Of a stretch of 64,000 nt of DNA, positions 1-11,603 are shown one piece after another. Origin of the DNA: Amorphophallus konjac (Eukaryota; Streptophyta; Magnoliopsida; Alismatales; Araceae); assembly GCA_022559845.1 (NCBI GenBank), contig CM040126.1, forward strand, positions 224,198,641 through 224,262,640, in the 5' to 3' direction. A program made the translations under genes and the position numbers. Below the pieces are notes generated by a model. It made no database searches and was not told the origin of the DNA. It worked only from the letters and a program-made list of their open reading frames with translations. Each line of letters starts with the position of its first letter. Positions within the stretch are counted from its first letter, which is position 1.

Positions 1-1239
1 AGGATGAACTTGCTCCCAGCATCGGCAAGGGGCTGAGGTTTCTACTTCTTGATTTCCGGACTGAGCCAGCTCAAGATATTCGGCTTCCGCCGGATACTCA
101 TCAAAGGTTGCCCCTAGAGGGCCATCTTCAGTAGGATAGAAGGCGGAGATAGTATCCACCTCGTACCGCTCACTGTAATAATATTCCTCCAGGGTGAAGC
201 CCAACCCTGGATGTTGAGAGACACGTCTCATTTCCTTATCCAGATTTGTAGGATACCACATCTTCTGGAAAGCTTCCTTGCATTTTTGAGACTGATCGGG
301 AGGGATGTGTTGCTTTTGAAACATCCTGGTCGTTCGATCAGTTGTAAATGCCAGGCCCTGAACATGAACCCGCGGGTTGGCTAGATCTTCAGGGAGGCTG
401 CAGTCTGTGTCTTCCTGGGTGGGATGCTCCTCAGCTGTATAGAATAAGCTGCTGGGCCCATCTTCCTGTGTCACCTCCCAAGTTTTGAAAGGTTCGATAG
501 TGGGGTTGCTGAGGCCGGAGACTGGCTTGGTGAGGCCGGCCGGGACTCCGATGCGGTCGTGTTGTCGATCGACCTGCACTTCCTTAGCCTTGGGGTATAA
601 TTCTGGGGGTGTTACCCTGCCGACATCTCCAGAAGCTGTGATGTGGGAGACCACCTTCGGCTTGACATATCCGCGCGGCGGTGGTGGATACCAACTGTCA
701 CCCGATCTATTCTTCGACGCCCCTGCGGGGGCCTCAGCTTCAGAAACCTTCCGGGGAGGCCCCGTATATAGGTTGGCGTCCGCCAAGTGACATTCAAACA
801 CCTCGAATGGGTGGATATCAGCAAATATCCTCTCCTCCTTCCCCTGGAGGCTGTATTTGATGCATTGGTGGAGCGTGGAGGGCACCACCATATTTTCATG
901 CAGCCATGGGCGGCCGAGCAGTGCTTTGTAGGAGGTGCGAGAGTCAATGACATGAAACTACACCGTTGTAGTGAAATCTGCTAGGGTCAGCGTGAACTCT
1001 GCCACTCCCATAGATACTTTACATTTTTGGTTGAAGCCAGCGATACGCATATCCCCAACTTTCTCGAGATGCACATTAAAGTGGTACCTCTCGTATATTC
1101 TGTATGGCAGGATGTTGACTGCTGCACCAGGATCGACTAGGATCCGGTTCAGTTCTCTCCCATTCAGGTGCCCTTTCATATATAGCGGCCTGTTGTGGCT
1201 GGCAGTAGGTAGTAGCATGTCTTCTGGAGAGAAGGTCAT
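1..1239 (-). pseudogene. Element A protease and downstream linker (partial)
   Basis: Aspartic protease region of the polyprotein. The frame from 1239 to 958 has the pepsin-like active site as DPGA inside ILVDPGAAVNILP, the Tat equivalent of D-T/S-G. A stop near 958 is followed in the same sense by the rest of the domain (LLGRPWLHE at about 910-880), then a proline-rich linker that matches the element B linker. The protease matures the Gag-Pol polyprotein in the virus-like particle. The frame is broken and the 3' part continues beyond position 1. Divergence from B is moderate. Confidence 0.8.
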
Positions 1240-1245
1240 ACTGGC

Positions 1246-2088
1246 TTATGGTATAGCTTCAGCTATGCAGGCTTCAAAATGAGCAGGCGTCTGCAGAGCA
1301 GTGATGATCGCCTGTCGAGTTTCTTCACTCAAAGAGAGAATTTCCCAGATCGTAAATCGAGAGGGGAGCTTTTTGAGCAGCTTCATTATTCGACTTCCAG
1401 CCCAGACATTGGAGAGCTTCATCTCTTCAGCCCATCTGGGCTTGGGGAGGTTTTGATTTGTGGGTCCAGACGGACCTGCTTCATCTTCCTCGGACTCGGC
1501 ACCCTCTTGGCTGACACCGGCTGTCGGGTCTTCTTTATTAGTTGCCGTAGGGCAAGCTCCAGCTGCATTCGCATCCTCAGTAGATTGCGCTGGCTGCGGG
1601 TGAATGGCCCCAGATGTAGGGTTAGCATCTTGGCAGGGCTGCTTCCCTTTTGACATCTTCATAAATTCAAGGAATGAAGGGACTGCCTTGCCCCCACTCT
1701 TGTTGTATAGGCTCGACGGAGGAGGGATTTGGACTCCCTTAACATTCGGCAGAGGTGTCTTGTAGGGTTGCTCCCCTCTGAACATAATGTTGTGATTGGG
1801 TGGTGGCTGGCGCCCCCATTTTCGGCCCGACCGAGTGGCATGCGCAGCAGTTGCGGCCTCGGCTTTGCCTCCCCCAGCATGGGGTGTGAAGCAAATTTCT
1901 TCTTCTTCCTCTTCTCCGGGTAGGTTGAAGAGTGCTGACAGGGTATTGTAGGAGACAACCTGTGTTTTATTGGCCCCAGTGGCCTTTCTTTTCTTCTTCT
2001 TTTGCTTTTTCTTCTTTTTGGTTTCTGCGGGTGCCTGCCCCCAGAACAGGCTGCCCTCTTCAGGGGATGCTGCTTCAGCTTCCTCCAC
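1246..2088 (-). pseudogene. Element A basic/linker segment between gag and protease
   Basis: Reading frame of about 280 residues joining gag to protease. It starts acidic, then has a lysine block (KKKKKQKKKKRK) that could bind nucleic acid or act as a nuclear signal, then an acidic run EEEEEE. It ends with a helical segment (KLLKKLPSRFTIWEILSLS) that also precedes the protease in element B. This last part resembles the conserved pre-protease helix of Tat and Ogre Gag-Pol proteins. The domain function is not established. Homopolymeric A/T tracts make it frameshift-prone. Confidence 0.65.
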
Positions 2089-2244
2089 CTGTTTGAGTGA
2101 GAGTTGTTCCAGTTCTTGCTATGGGACGTGGTCCCGTACCAGCAGAGGTTTCAATTCGGGCTGCACATATTCATCTAGCCCTTCAATCAGGTGCTGCAGT
2201 CGAAGGACTCCAGGATTGGTTTCCTTGATTACTGGCAGCGGAGT

Positions 2245-3606
2245 TTATCTCCTCCTATTAGGTGTATGTATTCTGACCGCTGTAGGTGGAGTGACCCATA
2301 CGGGTGCTACCACTGGCGGAGCAGGCCGGGGTGTAATGCCACGGATATGTGCCCCCTCTTTTGGGCGGGGTGCCCTCTTCTTCTTATGCTTCACAGGGAT
2401 CTGCTGCCACCCCTGCTGTTCTTTCACGGGCTCCAGGAAATGGATTTCGTAGGTGCTCCGTGTGCTTGCTTCAGAGATCTCCTCAGGTAATGCCTGGTAG
2501 AGGGAGATCATGTTGACTACTGCCTTCCTGAAAGGGGCTTCATGTGGCTGAGGAGGGTCCACTTTGTACTCTCCCAGCTCTATCTCATTCTTCTTCACCA
2601 TCCCTTCGATGACGTCTTTGAAAACATAACAGTCTTCGATTGGATGTCCCAACATCTGGTGGTAGGGGCAGAATCTTGGGCTATCTTTTTTTTTCAGGTC
2701 CTCCGGCCTCCTTGGCTCGGGCAGAGTGACCATGCTGTATTCTGTTACCCAGTCGAACAGGACTCGGGTCTTGTCTTTTGGAAAGGAATAAGCTTTCTTC
2801 ATTTTGTCCCTCAGCGAAGGACCTTCTTTATCATCTGGAGCTTTTGCAGGTTGCGGGGGAGCCGCTTTCTTGCCTTTCTCCTTCTGTTGTTCGAACGCCT
2901 TGATATCAAGCGCATTCGCTTCTTTAGGTGTGGGGCGCCGTTCCGCAGCCTTGCCTTTCTGGGCTGTGCTGACAGTTGACGCCGGGACAGGCTTGGCTAG
3001 AAAAGCCTCCACCTCGGCCACCACATTATTCAGCCGGTCGAACAACCGTATTTCCATACCAATCATCTTTTCCAGGACCTCCCTCCTGAGATTTTGTTTA
3101 CATATTTGCACAGCGCCCTCCTGATGCGGGGGCCGCTTGCACCTCATTCCGAGGTTCCTCCACCTCTTGATGTAATCAAGGGCTGTCTCATCTGCTCTTT
3201 ATTTTGTTGAGTAGAGTTCGGCCACTGTGACCTCCCTCTCTGTGACATGGAATCTTTCTCTGAATTTTCTCTACATATCCGACCAATCATTGATTGACCC
3301 AGTCGAGAGGCTAGAGTACCATTCAAATGCGAGCCCCGTCAGCGAGGACCCGAAGAATTTCAGCAGATATGACTCGTCGGTGGCCAGATCACCCATAACG
3401 TTCATATAATATGCAATATGCACTTTAGGGGACCCTTTCCCATTGAATTTGTCGAATTTGGGCGGCTTGTTGACCCCTGGGGGAAGTCGTTTAGCCGCAT
3501 GGTGTTGCGGGTAGGGCACCCGATAGGCATCGAATGCGACGTAGTCACCTTCACTTTTTTCTGCGAGCTTCAGCTCGATCATCCTTTCCACCATCATCTG
3601 GTTCAC
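2245..3606 (-). pseudogene. Element A gag (capsid and zinc-knuckle part)
   Basis: Retrotransposon gag domain. The frame from 3606 has the core FDKFNGKGSPKVH and later FEWYSSL, typical of plant Tat capsid regions. A stop at about 3271 and another near 3190 break the frame before it resumes from 3147 to 2245. The second part carries a Cys/His motif (FCPYHQMLGHPIEDC) like the unusual zinc knuckle of Tat gag, then a proline-rich tail. Gag forms the particle that packages element RNA. The homologous block in element B is similarly interrupted. Confidence 0.82.
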
Positions 3607-5000
3607 GACCGTGGGGTCGACTGGCTCCGGATAGAAGTGCGCTGGTTGAAGGTATGGGGTGACCAGGGTGGTCGCCTGTGGAGGATGCAGCAGCGGGGTG
3701 TCGGATGCACCTGGGGGAGCACCGGAGGTAGCAGCGGCTGAGGCTGTGGCGGCCGCTGTTGTGCTGTCGCCATGCTTGGCTCTGACGGCTGGGACAGTGT
3801 ATAGAGCTGTGGAGGGTCGTCACGACGAACCGCTCCCCGGGATGATTCACCCTGGACTTCGGGTGGTTTAGAAGCCGATGAATGCTCAGTCTTTTCCATC
3901 AGCTGTTTCTTCAGAGAATCTATCTCCCGTTGATATTTCTGCAGTAGCATCAGAACTGATGGATCTATAGTGGTGGGGATACCCTCTGTCGTTTCCCCGG
4001 ACGTACCCTCAGGCAGGATGTCGAGGAGGACGTCGTCCTCTTCTTCCGTCGTCACCACATTAGCGGTCAAGATGGGGGCCTTATCATCCCAGCGGGGATA
4101 GACCTGGGGTTGTTTCCCTCTCATGATCATCAGAAGCTCTCTTGCTGCTTCTGTTCTGCAGGTAGTTGGCCCGGGCCATACGGCCAATTGAGCCAGTTCT
4201 TGGGGATCTTTAGGAAGCTCCGCATATCGGCTGGATATACCAGCCCTGTTGCAAGTAAAGACCTGCATCCTTCTTCTCTGTCGATGGACCCTCCGTCTGG
4301 CTTGTTGCGGAAAGGTCAGCCTCTCGAACACAGAAACTCTTCTTTTTCCTTCCCGCTCGGGGACAGCTCTATCGGCTTCGATCTCAAAGCCGTCATCATA
4401 CCCATTGTCGTCGACTGACGACACCATCATTCTATCTTCCATATCTTCTTCATCCGCTGCTGATGGGAAGTAGTCTTCGTCAGTGGCGACTGTCTGCATT
4501 AGTCGCTGCTGACCCAGCGAGGGGTTGCCCAGCCCTCGAAAGTAGTTCCTGATTAGACAGGTTACCTCCTCCTGATCCCGCTCTTGATAGAGTACGGGGG
4601 ATAGTTGTCGACCTCCAGCAGGAGGGATATAGGCCAGCAGAGCTCTGTCGGCCGGATGTTGGAATCTTCGTCCCGTGACTGGGACGTTGGCTTGGCGGGC
4701 AGCAGCCCGGAAACTTCTGCGGCGCGGAGGATCCGCAACCACCTCTTCTTCTTTCTTCGGGGGCAAGCCCCTTTCTCTTCTCACTTCCGCCTCGTCGTTC
4801 ATAGGACGGCGGCGGATGGGTGTTAGATGGTGGGCAGGTCGGGTCCGCTTGGGAACCCACACCTGCTTGAACTTCTTCGGCCTGAGTGCCGAGCTTCCTT
4901 GGCCATAGGGGCCGGTTTCTTCTCTTTCTGCCCTCCTTCCAGTGAGAGCTTGATAGGTATTGCGGACAGGGATGTTGGGGATGACTCGGTCCGGGGTCAC
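3603..5000 (-). pseudogene. Element A long N-terminal gag/ORF1 region
   Basis: Open frame of 465 residues upstream of the capsid block. It is highly charged and basic, contains RPKKFKQVWVPK near its start and a predicted helical region (PSVLMLLQKYQREIDSLKKQ), then a Pro/Gln-rich tail. Comparison with element B shows the last 45 residues are out of frame (frameshift near 3700), so this frame originally ran on into gag at 3606. I do not recognise a catalytic domain. Tat and Ogre elements often have extra coding sequence upstream of gag, and this fits that pattern. Confidence 0.7.
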
Positions 5001-5437
5001 CCGGGCCGTGCGTCGTCGAGGAAGACGCGCATGCCGCCGACCATCATAGACTTCCCGGACTGAGATAGGGTTCCGGTGATTGCAGCAGCATTCTGGCGGA
5101 CCTGGCGACGCTGGCGTCCTCCAGGGTGTTCGCTGATGACACTGGGGTGGGTCCCACGTATGACGTGGTGCACCAAGCAGCTAGCGGCCGGGGCCGGGCT
5201 TTCAGGTAAGTCTTCGCAGCAGGGAACCTTCAGAGGCTCCATTTTCTCTGCGACTTCCTCGGCAGGTTCTGGGGCTTCGACCTCCAGGATATCGACGAAG
5301 GCTAACCCCAAAAAGTTGGGGAAGCCTACAGCGGCAGGGAAGATGCCGAATTCCATGGGTACCGCCAGGTACCCTTGCGCGTGTCCAGCAACGATCGAAT
5401 GATCGAAATCGACGCCGGTTATCCCGTGGATCGTCAT
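4997..5437 (-). pseudogene. Element A first coding block after the PBS
   Basis: First frame downstream of the PBS, 146 residues with an ATG at 5437. It shares GYLAVP and FPNFLGLAF with the same region of element B. It ends at a stop at 4997, while in B the frame reads straight through, so a small indel near 5010 shifted the frame. A pyrimidine-rich stretch ending in GCAG lies just before the ATG on the minus strand and could be a splice acceptor, as used by some Tat/Ogre elements. I do not recognise the domain. Confidence 0.6.
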
Positions 5438-5533
5438 TGATCTGCCTGCAAAGATAAATAGGGAAATAATCAGTAGCCTTTGAGAGGGCTTCGAAGCCCG
5501 AATATCTCGGCAAAGAGATGAAAGGTGACACTA

Positions 5534-5551
5534 GTCCCACCGGGCGTGCCA
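5534..5551 (-). other. Primer binding site of element A
   Basis: On the minus strand this reads TGGCACGCCCGGTGGGAC, three bases inside the LTR end. The identical 18-mer lies at the same place in element B (26983-27000). A TGG start and this position are expected for a tRNA 3' end complement. I have not identified the tRNA with certainty. Confidence 0.85.
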
Positions 5552-6139
5552 GACTGTTTGCGACGGGTTTTTTTTATCTGACCGTCTTGTCATTTTTATT
5601 TCGCGTAGACATGTGTATATGCACATATATACATGTCTTATTTCGCTTATCGATCAACCAATTAACTAACCGATAATTAACTGACTGATTGACGACGCGG
5701 GCGTGCCAGTCACATGAGTGATAATTTTATGATGCGCTCATTCTGACCCGTGTCGGGCGAATGTGAGGTTTGGTCGGGACCAGCAGTCCGCCATACCATA
5801 AAGGCTATGGCGTTAATTACATCCCCCACGAGGAGGGAACACCTTTGATTAATTGCCGAGATAGCGGGCTGTCATAGCCAGAATGAAAAGAGCTACATGG
5901 TGATCATGACGAAGGCATACAAGATGCATTTGTTTATCATATAGGGGATGCATAGTTCATCGAATTATGGATCCTTGGTACGTGGCGGAGGACGTAGGTC
6001 TGAAGACCACCATCGCGCATAGCGGAGACTTTCGATTGGGCATAACCCGACCTTCTGTCAACACCATTTAATATACCCGAGGGTCGATGCAGACATACAC
6101 GAGGAACCGTGATATGCGAGGTGTAATAACGATGTTATA

Positions 6140-7340
6140 GCACAAATTCGGCAGCATGCCCCATCCCTTTGGACTATGCCAAATGGGGATATAGGACATC
6201 CATCCACAGAGAGCTAGAATAGAAACCAAAGGAGAGTCGGGCGTAGCCCTGGGTCCGAGAAGGATCCAAATATGATGGGACGGTGTGCACCATTGCGCCG
6301 TTCATTAATATTCCCCTCGAAGAACCATTGGAGGACATGCGGTGGCAGAACTCTGAGGGTCAGCGGGGTGACATAAGAAACACCGTATTCGGTGTGATGT
6401 AAGGGTAAAACCCTCCTCATTAATGTATCTTCCATGGATCTGGGTGAAGAACCCTAGTCCCCTTGTGAGGTAGCGGGGGTTGTCATGGCAGCTGATAGTG
6501 ACAAAATATTGAATTCAGGCTACGTTTAGGTTTGGTGAAGTGGGGAAGACATCCGATATTCAGATGACAACCAATGCCGAGGTGAGACGGCACAGCGATG
6601 GAGTCGGCGCGAAGGCCAAACGGCACGGCATGCTCCCGGCGCGATGGGAGAATTGGGGGGTAGTCGACACGGCATTGGTCGGCGCGCCAAGGCTGGGGCA
6701 TTCGGCGCCCCCTCCACCCGGCGTGGGTTTGGCGCCGGGAGGCAGTGGCGTCGGGAGTAGATGGCGCCGGGGAATAGTGGCGCCGAGAGGCAATGTTTTG
6801 TTGATTTTGCCAAAGGTATTGTGAGGTTTTCTTCGCCCAGTGGGAATTTCAGGGTGATGAACGGATAGGAATGGAGGGTGAGGGTGACTCCACTCACGAG
6901 GGGGGTTCCAAGGAGATCACCAGTTACGGGATATATTCCCTGTGATGTCGAGATGCCATGAGACTACACAGCTCGAGCCCCCGCCATATCAGGGGATTAA
7001 ATACGTGATTCTGATGAAACATCGTGCCATATTATGGAGTAATGCTTCGAGCAAATTTTGGCAGCATCTCCCCTTATTTTGGAAGCATGCCAAGAGAATA
7101 CTATGGGCTATCCACTCACGAGTGCCGGAGTAGAAACCTAAATGAGAGCCGGGCGTAGCCCGTGATTCGAGGGTCTAGATCATATAAAACCTCATCCCCT
7201 GTGTTGTAATATCCCCAATGCAATCCATCGGAAAGCCTGCAATGGCAGGACTCCGTGGTTTAATGGGTTATAGAATGTAGGGGGAGAATTAACCCCCTTT
7301 GATATAGCTCCCGTGAGGCCAAAGGGAAGGACAATGCACA
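6140..7340. repeat. Degenerate tandem duplication inside LTR A
   Basis: The segment at about 6150-6360 (GGCAGCATG..., GGGCGTAGCCC..., GGCAGAACTC) recurs at about 7058-7255 (GGCAGCATC..., GGGCGTAGCCC..., GGCAGGACTC). The offset is 895-908 bp. The copies are clearly diverged, so the duplication predates this insertion. LTR B has a related GGCAGCATCTCCCC block at about 28095. Confidence 0.65.
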
Positions 7341-8518
7341 CCCATGAGGGTAGGACATAATGGACGAGGTCTGTATGGCTCGCCGTGGTGACGAAGGCAT
7401 CAGGATGGCCAGACGACGTGAGGGTATCAATGCAGAGAAGAGGGATGGTTTCGGCATGGAAGCTAGGTAGGCTCGGCACGATAGGGGGGGTCCAACCGGC
7501 GTGGGGAGCCCTCGGCGCGAAACTCACGCCGGGAGATGCCGGCGCCGGGAGGCTTTCAGCAGGGGTTTTGAGGAGGTCTTCGAAGAGGGTTTCGGGAGTT
7601 GTTCAGAGAGGGGTTTAATCTTGACTGTTTTGGATGATCGGAGGGAGAAGACTTTGGGGGAGAACCTTTCCTCTGGGCCTCATTGGGAGCAGAATCACAG
7701 ACGGAAATCCCTGAACCACGTCCCCCTTTGTTTCACATACGAGGAGCCATGAGATAGACTGTCTCAGGCCCTCGAAATGTGGCTAGAGGGGGAGGTGATA
7801 AATAATGGTAGCGAAGATGCTTCAGCAGAATTAGAAAACCAAACGATAAACACGCCTAGTTATCAGTATCCTTAGCATATAGCGAACCTCGGATGCAGAG
7901 ACAGAAAGAAGAAGGTAATGAAAGAGCAGAATTCAACCCATTCTCTCATTCTTTATTTCATCCAGATGACATACACGCATGCTACTTAAGAGAAAGAAAT
8001 CTGACTCAACAGAGAAAGAAATCTAGGCTTAATCCCTGAAAGCAGGGTTACATTGGCATTCGATGCTATTGAAGCAAAGATGCTTGAAATCAAAAATACA
8101 GAGAGAAAAATTCAGACAGATAGGGAGGGGAAAGAGAATGAGCTGCAGCTGCCCGGCACTCCCACCTGGATCCCTCTTCGAGCCTCTGCCTCTCTCCCTT
8201 TTCCCTTTCTTCAGCTTCTTTCAAGGGCTCTCGATCTCTCTCCTTCTCTTCGGTGGCTAGGCACTCCCTTTTCACTCTTCTTTTCCTTCTCCCGCTCTGC
8301 TTCTCTTCCTTTTTTTTCTCTCTGTTCGATCCCCTTCCTTTTCGTTCGAAGGGCAGGCTTCTTATAGAGGCCAGGCCCTCATCCTTTCGGCATGGACTTC
8401 CCAGCGCGGCCGTCATCAGCGCGTCCCATCTCATATTTGGGCTTGGCCCATTTCTTGTCATTCGGCCCATTCGACCCAGGATCCACTTGGTGGACTCCTT
8501 TCAACAATAGGATTCTTG

Positions 8519-8530
8519 ATATATATATTA
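8519..8530 (-). promoter_or_regulatory. Probable TATA box of LTR A
   Basis: Minus strand reads TAATATATATATC about 340 bp from the upstream edge of the LTR, a sensible U3 position for transcription toward gag. Confidence 0.55.
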
Positions 8531-8869
8531 AGACTCCATGGGACTGTTTACACCTTGCATTCACAAACGTGTGCGAGGCACTGTACATCCCGCTTCAGGA
8601 GTATCGGAGATGTCTGAACATCTGTTTCAGCAGGCAGATGGTTGCCTGAATGTTGGTATAGTTTTATCAGCCTGACTATCTGAATGACAGCAGTACTGGA
8701 CAGCGACCTAGCCAAAGGTGGCTTTAGTCGAACAACATAATAGGGGTAGTGGGTTTCTTCTACTCATATTTTCAGATCTCCCAGGGATGGTACGTGAGCT
8801 GTGCCCTCGACTGATCTTCAGAACTGTGAATCTGCTATGATCTCTTCTGACATATTTTAGGTGTCAACA

Positions 8870-9730
8870 ACAATCCATCCAGGATCTACTAAGATGTACC
8901 AAGATTTAAAAAGGACTTTCTGGTGGCCTAATATGAAGAGAGAAGTCGCGGACTTTGTGTCTCGCTGTCTCACCTGCCAACAAGTTAAAGCGGAACACCA
9001 GAAGCCTACCGGAAAGCTACATCCTCTGGATATTCCCAAATGGAAGTGGGAGGATATTGGTATGGATTTCATCATGGGTTCAACTAAATCAAAAGGAGGA
9101 CATGATGGAATATGAGTTATCATTGATCGATTGACCAAATCAGCGCACTTCTTGCCAATCAAGAGTCGATGGTCAGTTGATGTTATGGCTACATTATACA
9201 TAAAAGAGATAGTCAGGCTGCATGGAGTACCTGTTTCAATCGTGTCTGACAGAGATCCCCGTTTTACTTCTCACTTTTGGAAAGGACTACAACATTCCCT
9301 AGGGACAAGTCTTAACTTTAGTACAGCTTTTCATCCTCAAACGGATGGTCATACCGAGAGAACTAATCAGGTAGTGGAAAATATGCTCAGGGCTTGCATC
9401 ATTGATTTTGGTGGAAGCTGGCATGATCACTTGCTGTTGGTTGAATTTGCATACAACAACAGCTACCAGGCAAGTATACAAATGGCACCTTTCGAAGCGT
9501 TATACGGAAGGAGTTGTCGATCACCCTTATGCTGGGACGAGGTTGGAGAGAAACAACTATTAGGTCCCGACATGGTAAGGGGTACCACCAAGAAGATACA
9601 GTTGATTAGAGACAGACTGCAAGTTGCTCAGTCTAGACAAAAGGCTTATGCCGACACAAGAAGGAGAGATCTTGAATTCTAAGTCGGAGATCACATTTTT
9701 CGCAAAATATCACCTGGACGTGGAATAAGA
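8870..9730 (+). pseudogene. Element C integrase (truncated at the 5' end)
   Basis: Integrase of a chromovirus, which joins cDNA to host DNA. It begins in the zinc-binding region (TIHPGSTKMYQDLKR, then CLTCQQ), followed by the catalytic core with Asp in GMDFIMG, Asp in SDRDPRF and Glu in GHTERTNQ, so the DDE triad is still readable. A TGA at 9113 interrupts the core, another stop follows DLEF at about 9682, and later codons are shifted. The upstream Cys/His part is lost to the element A insertion. The match to E runs through the whole domain. Confidence 0.9.
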
Positions 9731-10098
9731 GATTTGGTGTTAAAGGCAAGCTTACACCAAGATTTATCGGACCTTTTGAAATACTAGAAAGGGTTGGCGA
9801 GGTTACTTATCGCATTGCATTACCTCCACAATTGTCCGATGTTCATAATGTATTCCATATATCCATGTTAAAGAAGTATGTGCACGATCCGACACATATC
9901 ATTGACCATGGAAACCTGGTGATTCAGAAGGACCTTACTTATGAACAAAAGCCCATGAAGATCCTTGATCGCGAGGTACGAATATTAAGGAATAAAGTTA
10001 TCCCCATGCTAAAGGTACAATGGAGTAAATGTTCTGAACACGAAGCCACCTGGGAGACTGAGGAGTCCATGAGGAAACGATTTTCGGAATTATTTTAA
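9731..10098 (+). pseudogene. Element C integrase C-terminus and chromodomain
   Basis: After frame changes near 9690-9830, the frame from 9832 to 10098 encodes HNVFHISMLKKYV, the end of the GPY/F-type module, and then a chromodomain-like segment with W in VQWSKCSEHEATWE. The chromodomain of chromoviruses is thought to guide integration to heterochromatin. It ends 80 bp before the LTR. Its arrangement and sequence match 53823-54077 in E. Confidence 0.85.
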
Positions 10099-10164
10099 GA
10101 CGTATGTACTCTACACTCTCCACACATATATATTTACGATTGAATTTGGGGACCAAATTATTTT

Positions 10165-10177
10165 AAGTGGGGGAGGG
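10165..10177 (+). other. Polypurine tract of element C
   Basis: AAGTGGGGGAGGG immediately precedes the LTR start TGTAGCAACC at 10178. It is the plus-strand DNA primer site and fixes the LTR boundary and orientation. Confidence 0.88.
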
Positions 10178-10293
10178 TGTAGCAACCCTGGTAAAATAGA
10201 AGAAATAAATCTAAATTGAGCAAAATAGATTAAAGGATTTAGTAAATAAATGATAAAGAGCCTAAATGAGTAAATAATAAACCAAAATGAAAA

Positions 10294-11603
10294 TAACGCC
10301 TCCTGGAAAGGCGCTAATACAAAAAGAAACGCCTCCATCTAAGGCCTTAATTTGTAAATGGACGCCTACATTCTTGGGCGTCAAATCTTAACGGCTAAAA
10401 ATAAAAAAAAATAAGGAAAGAGAAAGAGACGCCCACCTCAAGGGCGCTGTTTTGATAAGAAACGACGGTAACTCAAGGCGTCAATTTAAAAATAACGCCT
10501 TCACATAAGGCGTTAATTCCATCTGTGACCCATTCGAACCCGGACATTATCTAGGGTAAGTTTTTGGATTAATACGTGTTCAATCGAACATGGAAAGGAC
10601 TCTATCAAGGAAAGACATGTTCTAATCAAACTCCAACCCTATTGGGTTCTGTAAACCCTATAAATAACCCTTCCTGTCGAACCCTAATAAGCTATTTGGT
10701 CGAAGGAAAGCTCTGCTGCTGCCGTGCGTGAAGAATAGGTATTGTTCTTCTTCCCTTGCCTTCGGTCATAACCATGAAAAATATTGATGTTCTTCATCGT
10801 CTTTGCTGCAGGAAGTCTGCCGTAAATAGTAACCCTTCTGCCTAGTTGAAGGACGAGAGGTTCTTCATCAAGACGATCTCTTCCTCCAAGAAGGAAGCTA
10901 TTTCCATAAGCTTCGGAAGAACTCTGTTTAGAACAGAGTATCATTCTTCTTCACGTTCCTTCACCAGAACATTCATCAGGTAGGTTTTCTCAAGAACGTA
11001 GCCCAAACTAGTTTAATTCCATAATAATACCATCATGACATGCATGAATATAGTTTTATTATAGTTTTTAAAAAGGTTTTCTGTGGATTTTAAAAGAAGT
11101 GACCCTATCAAGGGCGCTAATTTAAAAGGAACGACCATGACCCGGTCGCAAATTCCAGTTTTGACGTCCTGCATTAAGTCGTCAATTTCATCTAGTTATT
11201 AAATTACCCACGTTTAAAACTTTTATGTCTATCAAAACATGATTCTAATTTAATGCATGATCATAGTTGTTGAATCCTGCTAATTTTCTCTTCCTGACAG
11301 TGTGATTCCTCTTTCTGAAATTTTATTATCCTTGAAATTACCCCTATTCCTATTAATCCTGGAACATCTTGAATTAACGACCTGATGAAGGTCGTGTCTT
11401 ACAGAACTAACGCCCTGAACCAGGGCGCGAATTTGAAAGTAACGCCCCTTTTAAAGGCGCGTTCTACTAAAATTCCAGAATTTAGAAATTTTGCAAAATA
11501 GAAGAAATATGATGGACACCTACTGTATCGGTCGTCAAATTATAAATAAACGCCCCTGAAAAAGGCGTTAATTTCATTAGTAACGACTTTACCTAAGTCG
11601 CTA
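10294..11603. repeat. Array of 13 short covarying palindromes in LTR C
   Basis: Modules of about 20-23 bp with 5-7 bp complementary arms and 8-10 bp loops, at about 10294, 10328, 10361, 10428, 10461, 10493, 11131, 11163, 11375, 11408, 11440, 11548 and 11581. Arms include ACGCC/GGCGT, ACGACC/GGTCGT, ACGACT/AGTCGC and ACGCCC/GGGCGC. The best is TAACGCC/GGCGTTA at 10493-10515. Inner bases change between modules but remain paired. Confidence 0.8.
10658..10666 (+). promoter_or_regulatory. TATA box of LTR C
   Basis: CTATAAATA about 480 bp into the LTR. It aligns with CTATATATAAG in D (30724) in a shared sequence context, supporting a promoter role. Confidence 0.65.

Larger units (their letters stand above)
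1..8869 (-). mobile_element. Element A: Tat-lineage Ty3/gypsy retrotransposon, 5' part
   Basis: Minus-strand LTR retrotransposon running off the left window edge. From right to left it shows the 5' LTR (5555-8869), a PBS just inside it, a long gag-type region and a protease. RT, RNase H, integrase and the 3' LTR lie outside the window. It is collinear with element B from LTR to protease. It interrupts the integrase of element C exactly at 8869/8870, so it is younger than C. The presumed 5 bp target duplication is ACAAT at 8870-8874, but the left copy is outside the window. Tat assignment rests on the protease and gag resemblance to B, which shows the two-RNase-H pol typical of that lineage. 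Confidence 0.9.
5555..8869 (-). repeat. 5' LTR of element A (3315 bp)
   Basis: Bounded by TGTTTG at 5555 and GTGTCAACA ending at 8869, so in element orientation it starts TGTTGACACC and ends CAAACA. The right boundary falls inside the integrase of element C and the left boundary is three bases from the PBS. A block at about 5690-6110 is closely shared with LTR B (27080-27490). The LTR contains a minus-strand TATA-like site at 8519-8530, a CT-rich tract (8160-8350) and an internal duplication of about 0.9 kb spacing. Confidence 0.9.

Noticed and set aside
8053..8510. ORFs in a CT-rich stretch of LTR A on both strands
   Set aside because: Low-complexity Phe/Ser/Leu or Glu/Arg-rich translations from a pyrimidine tract in a leader region. 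No domain.
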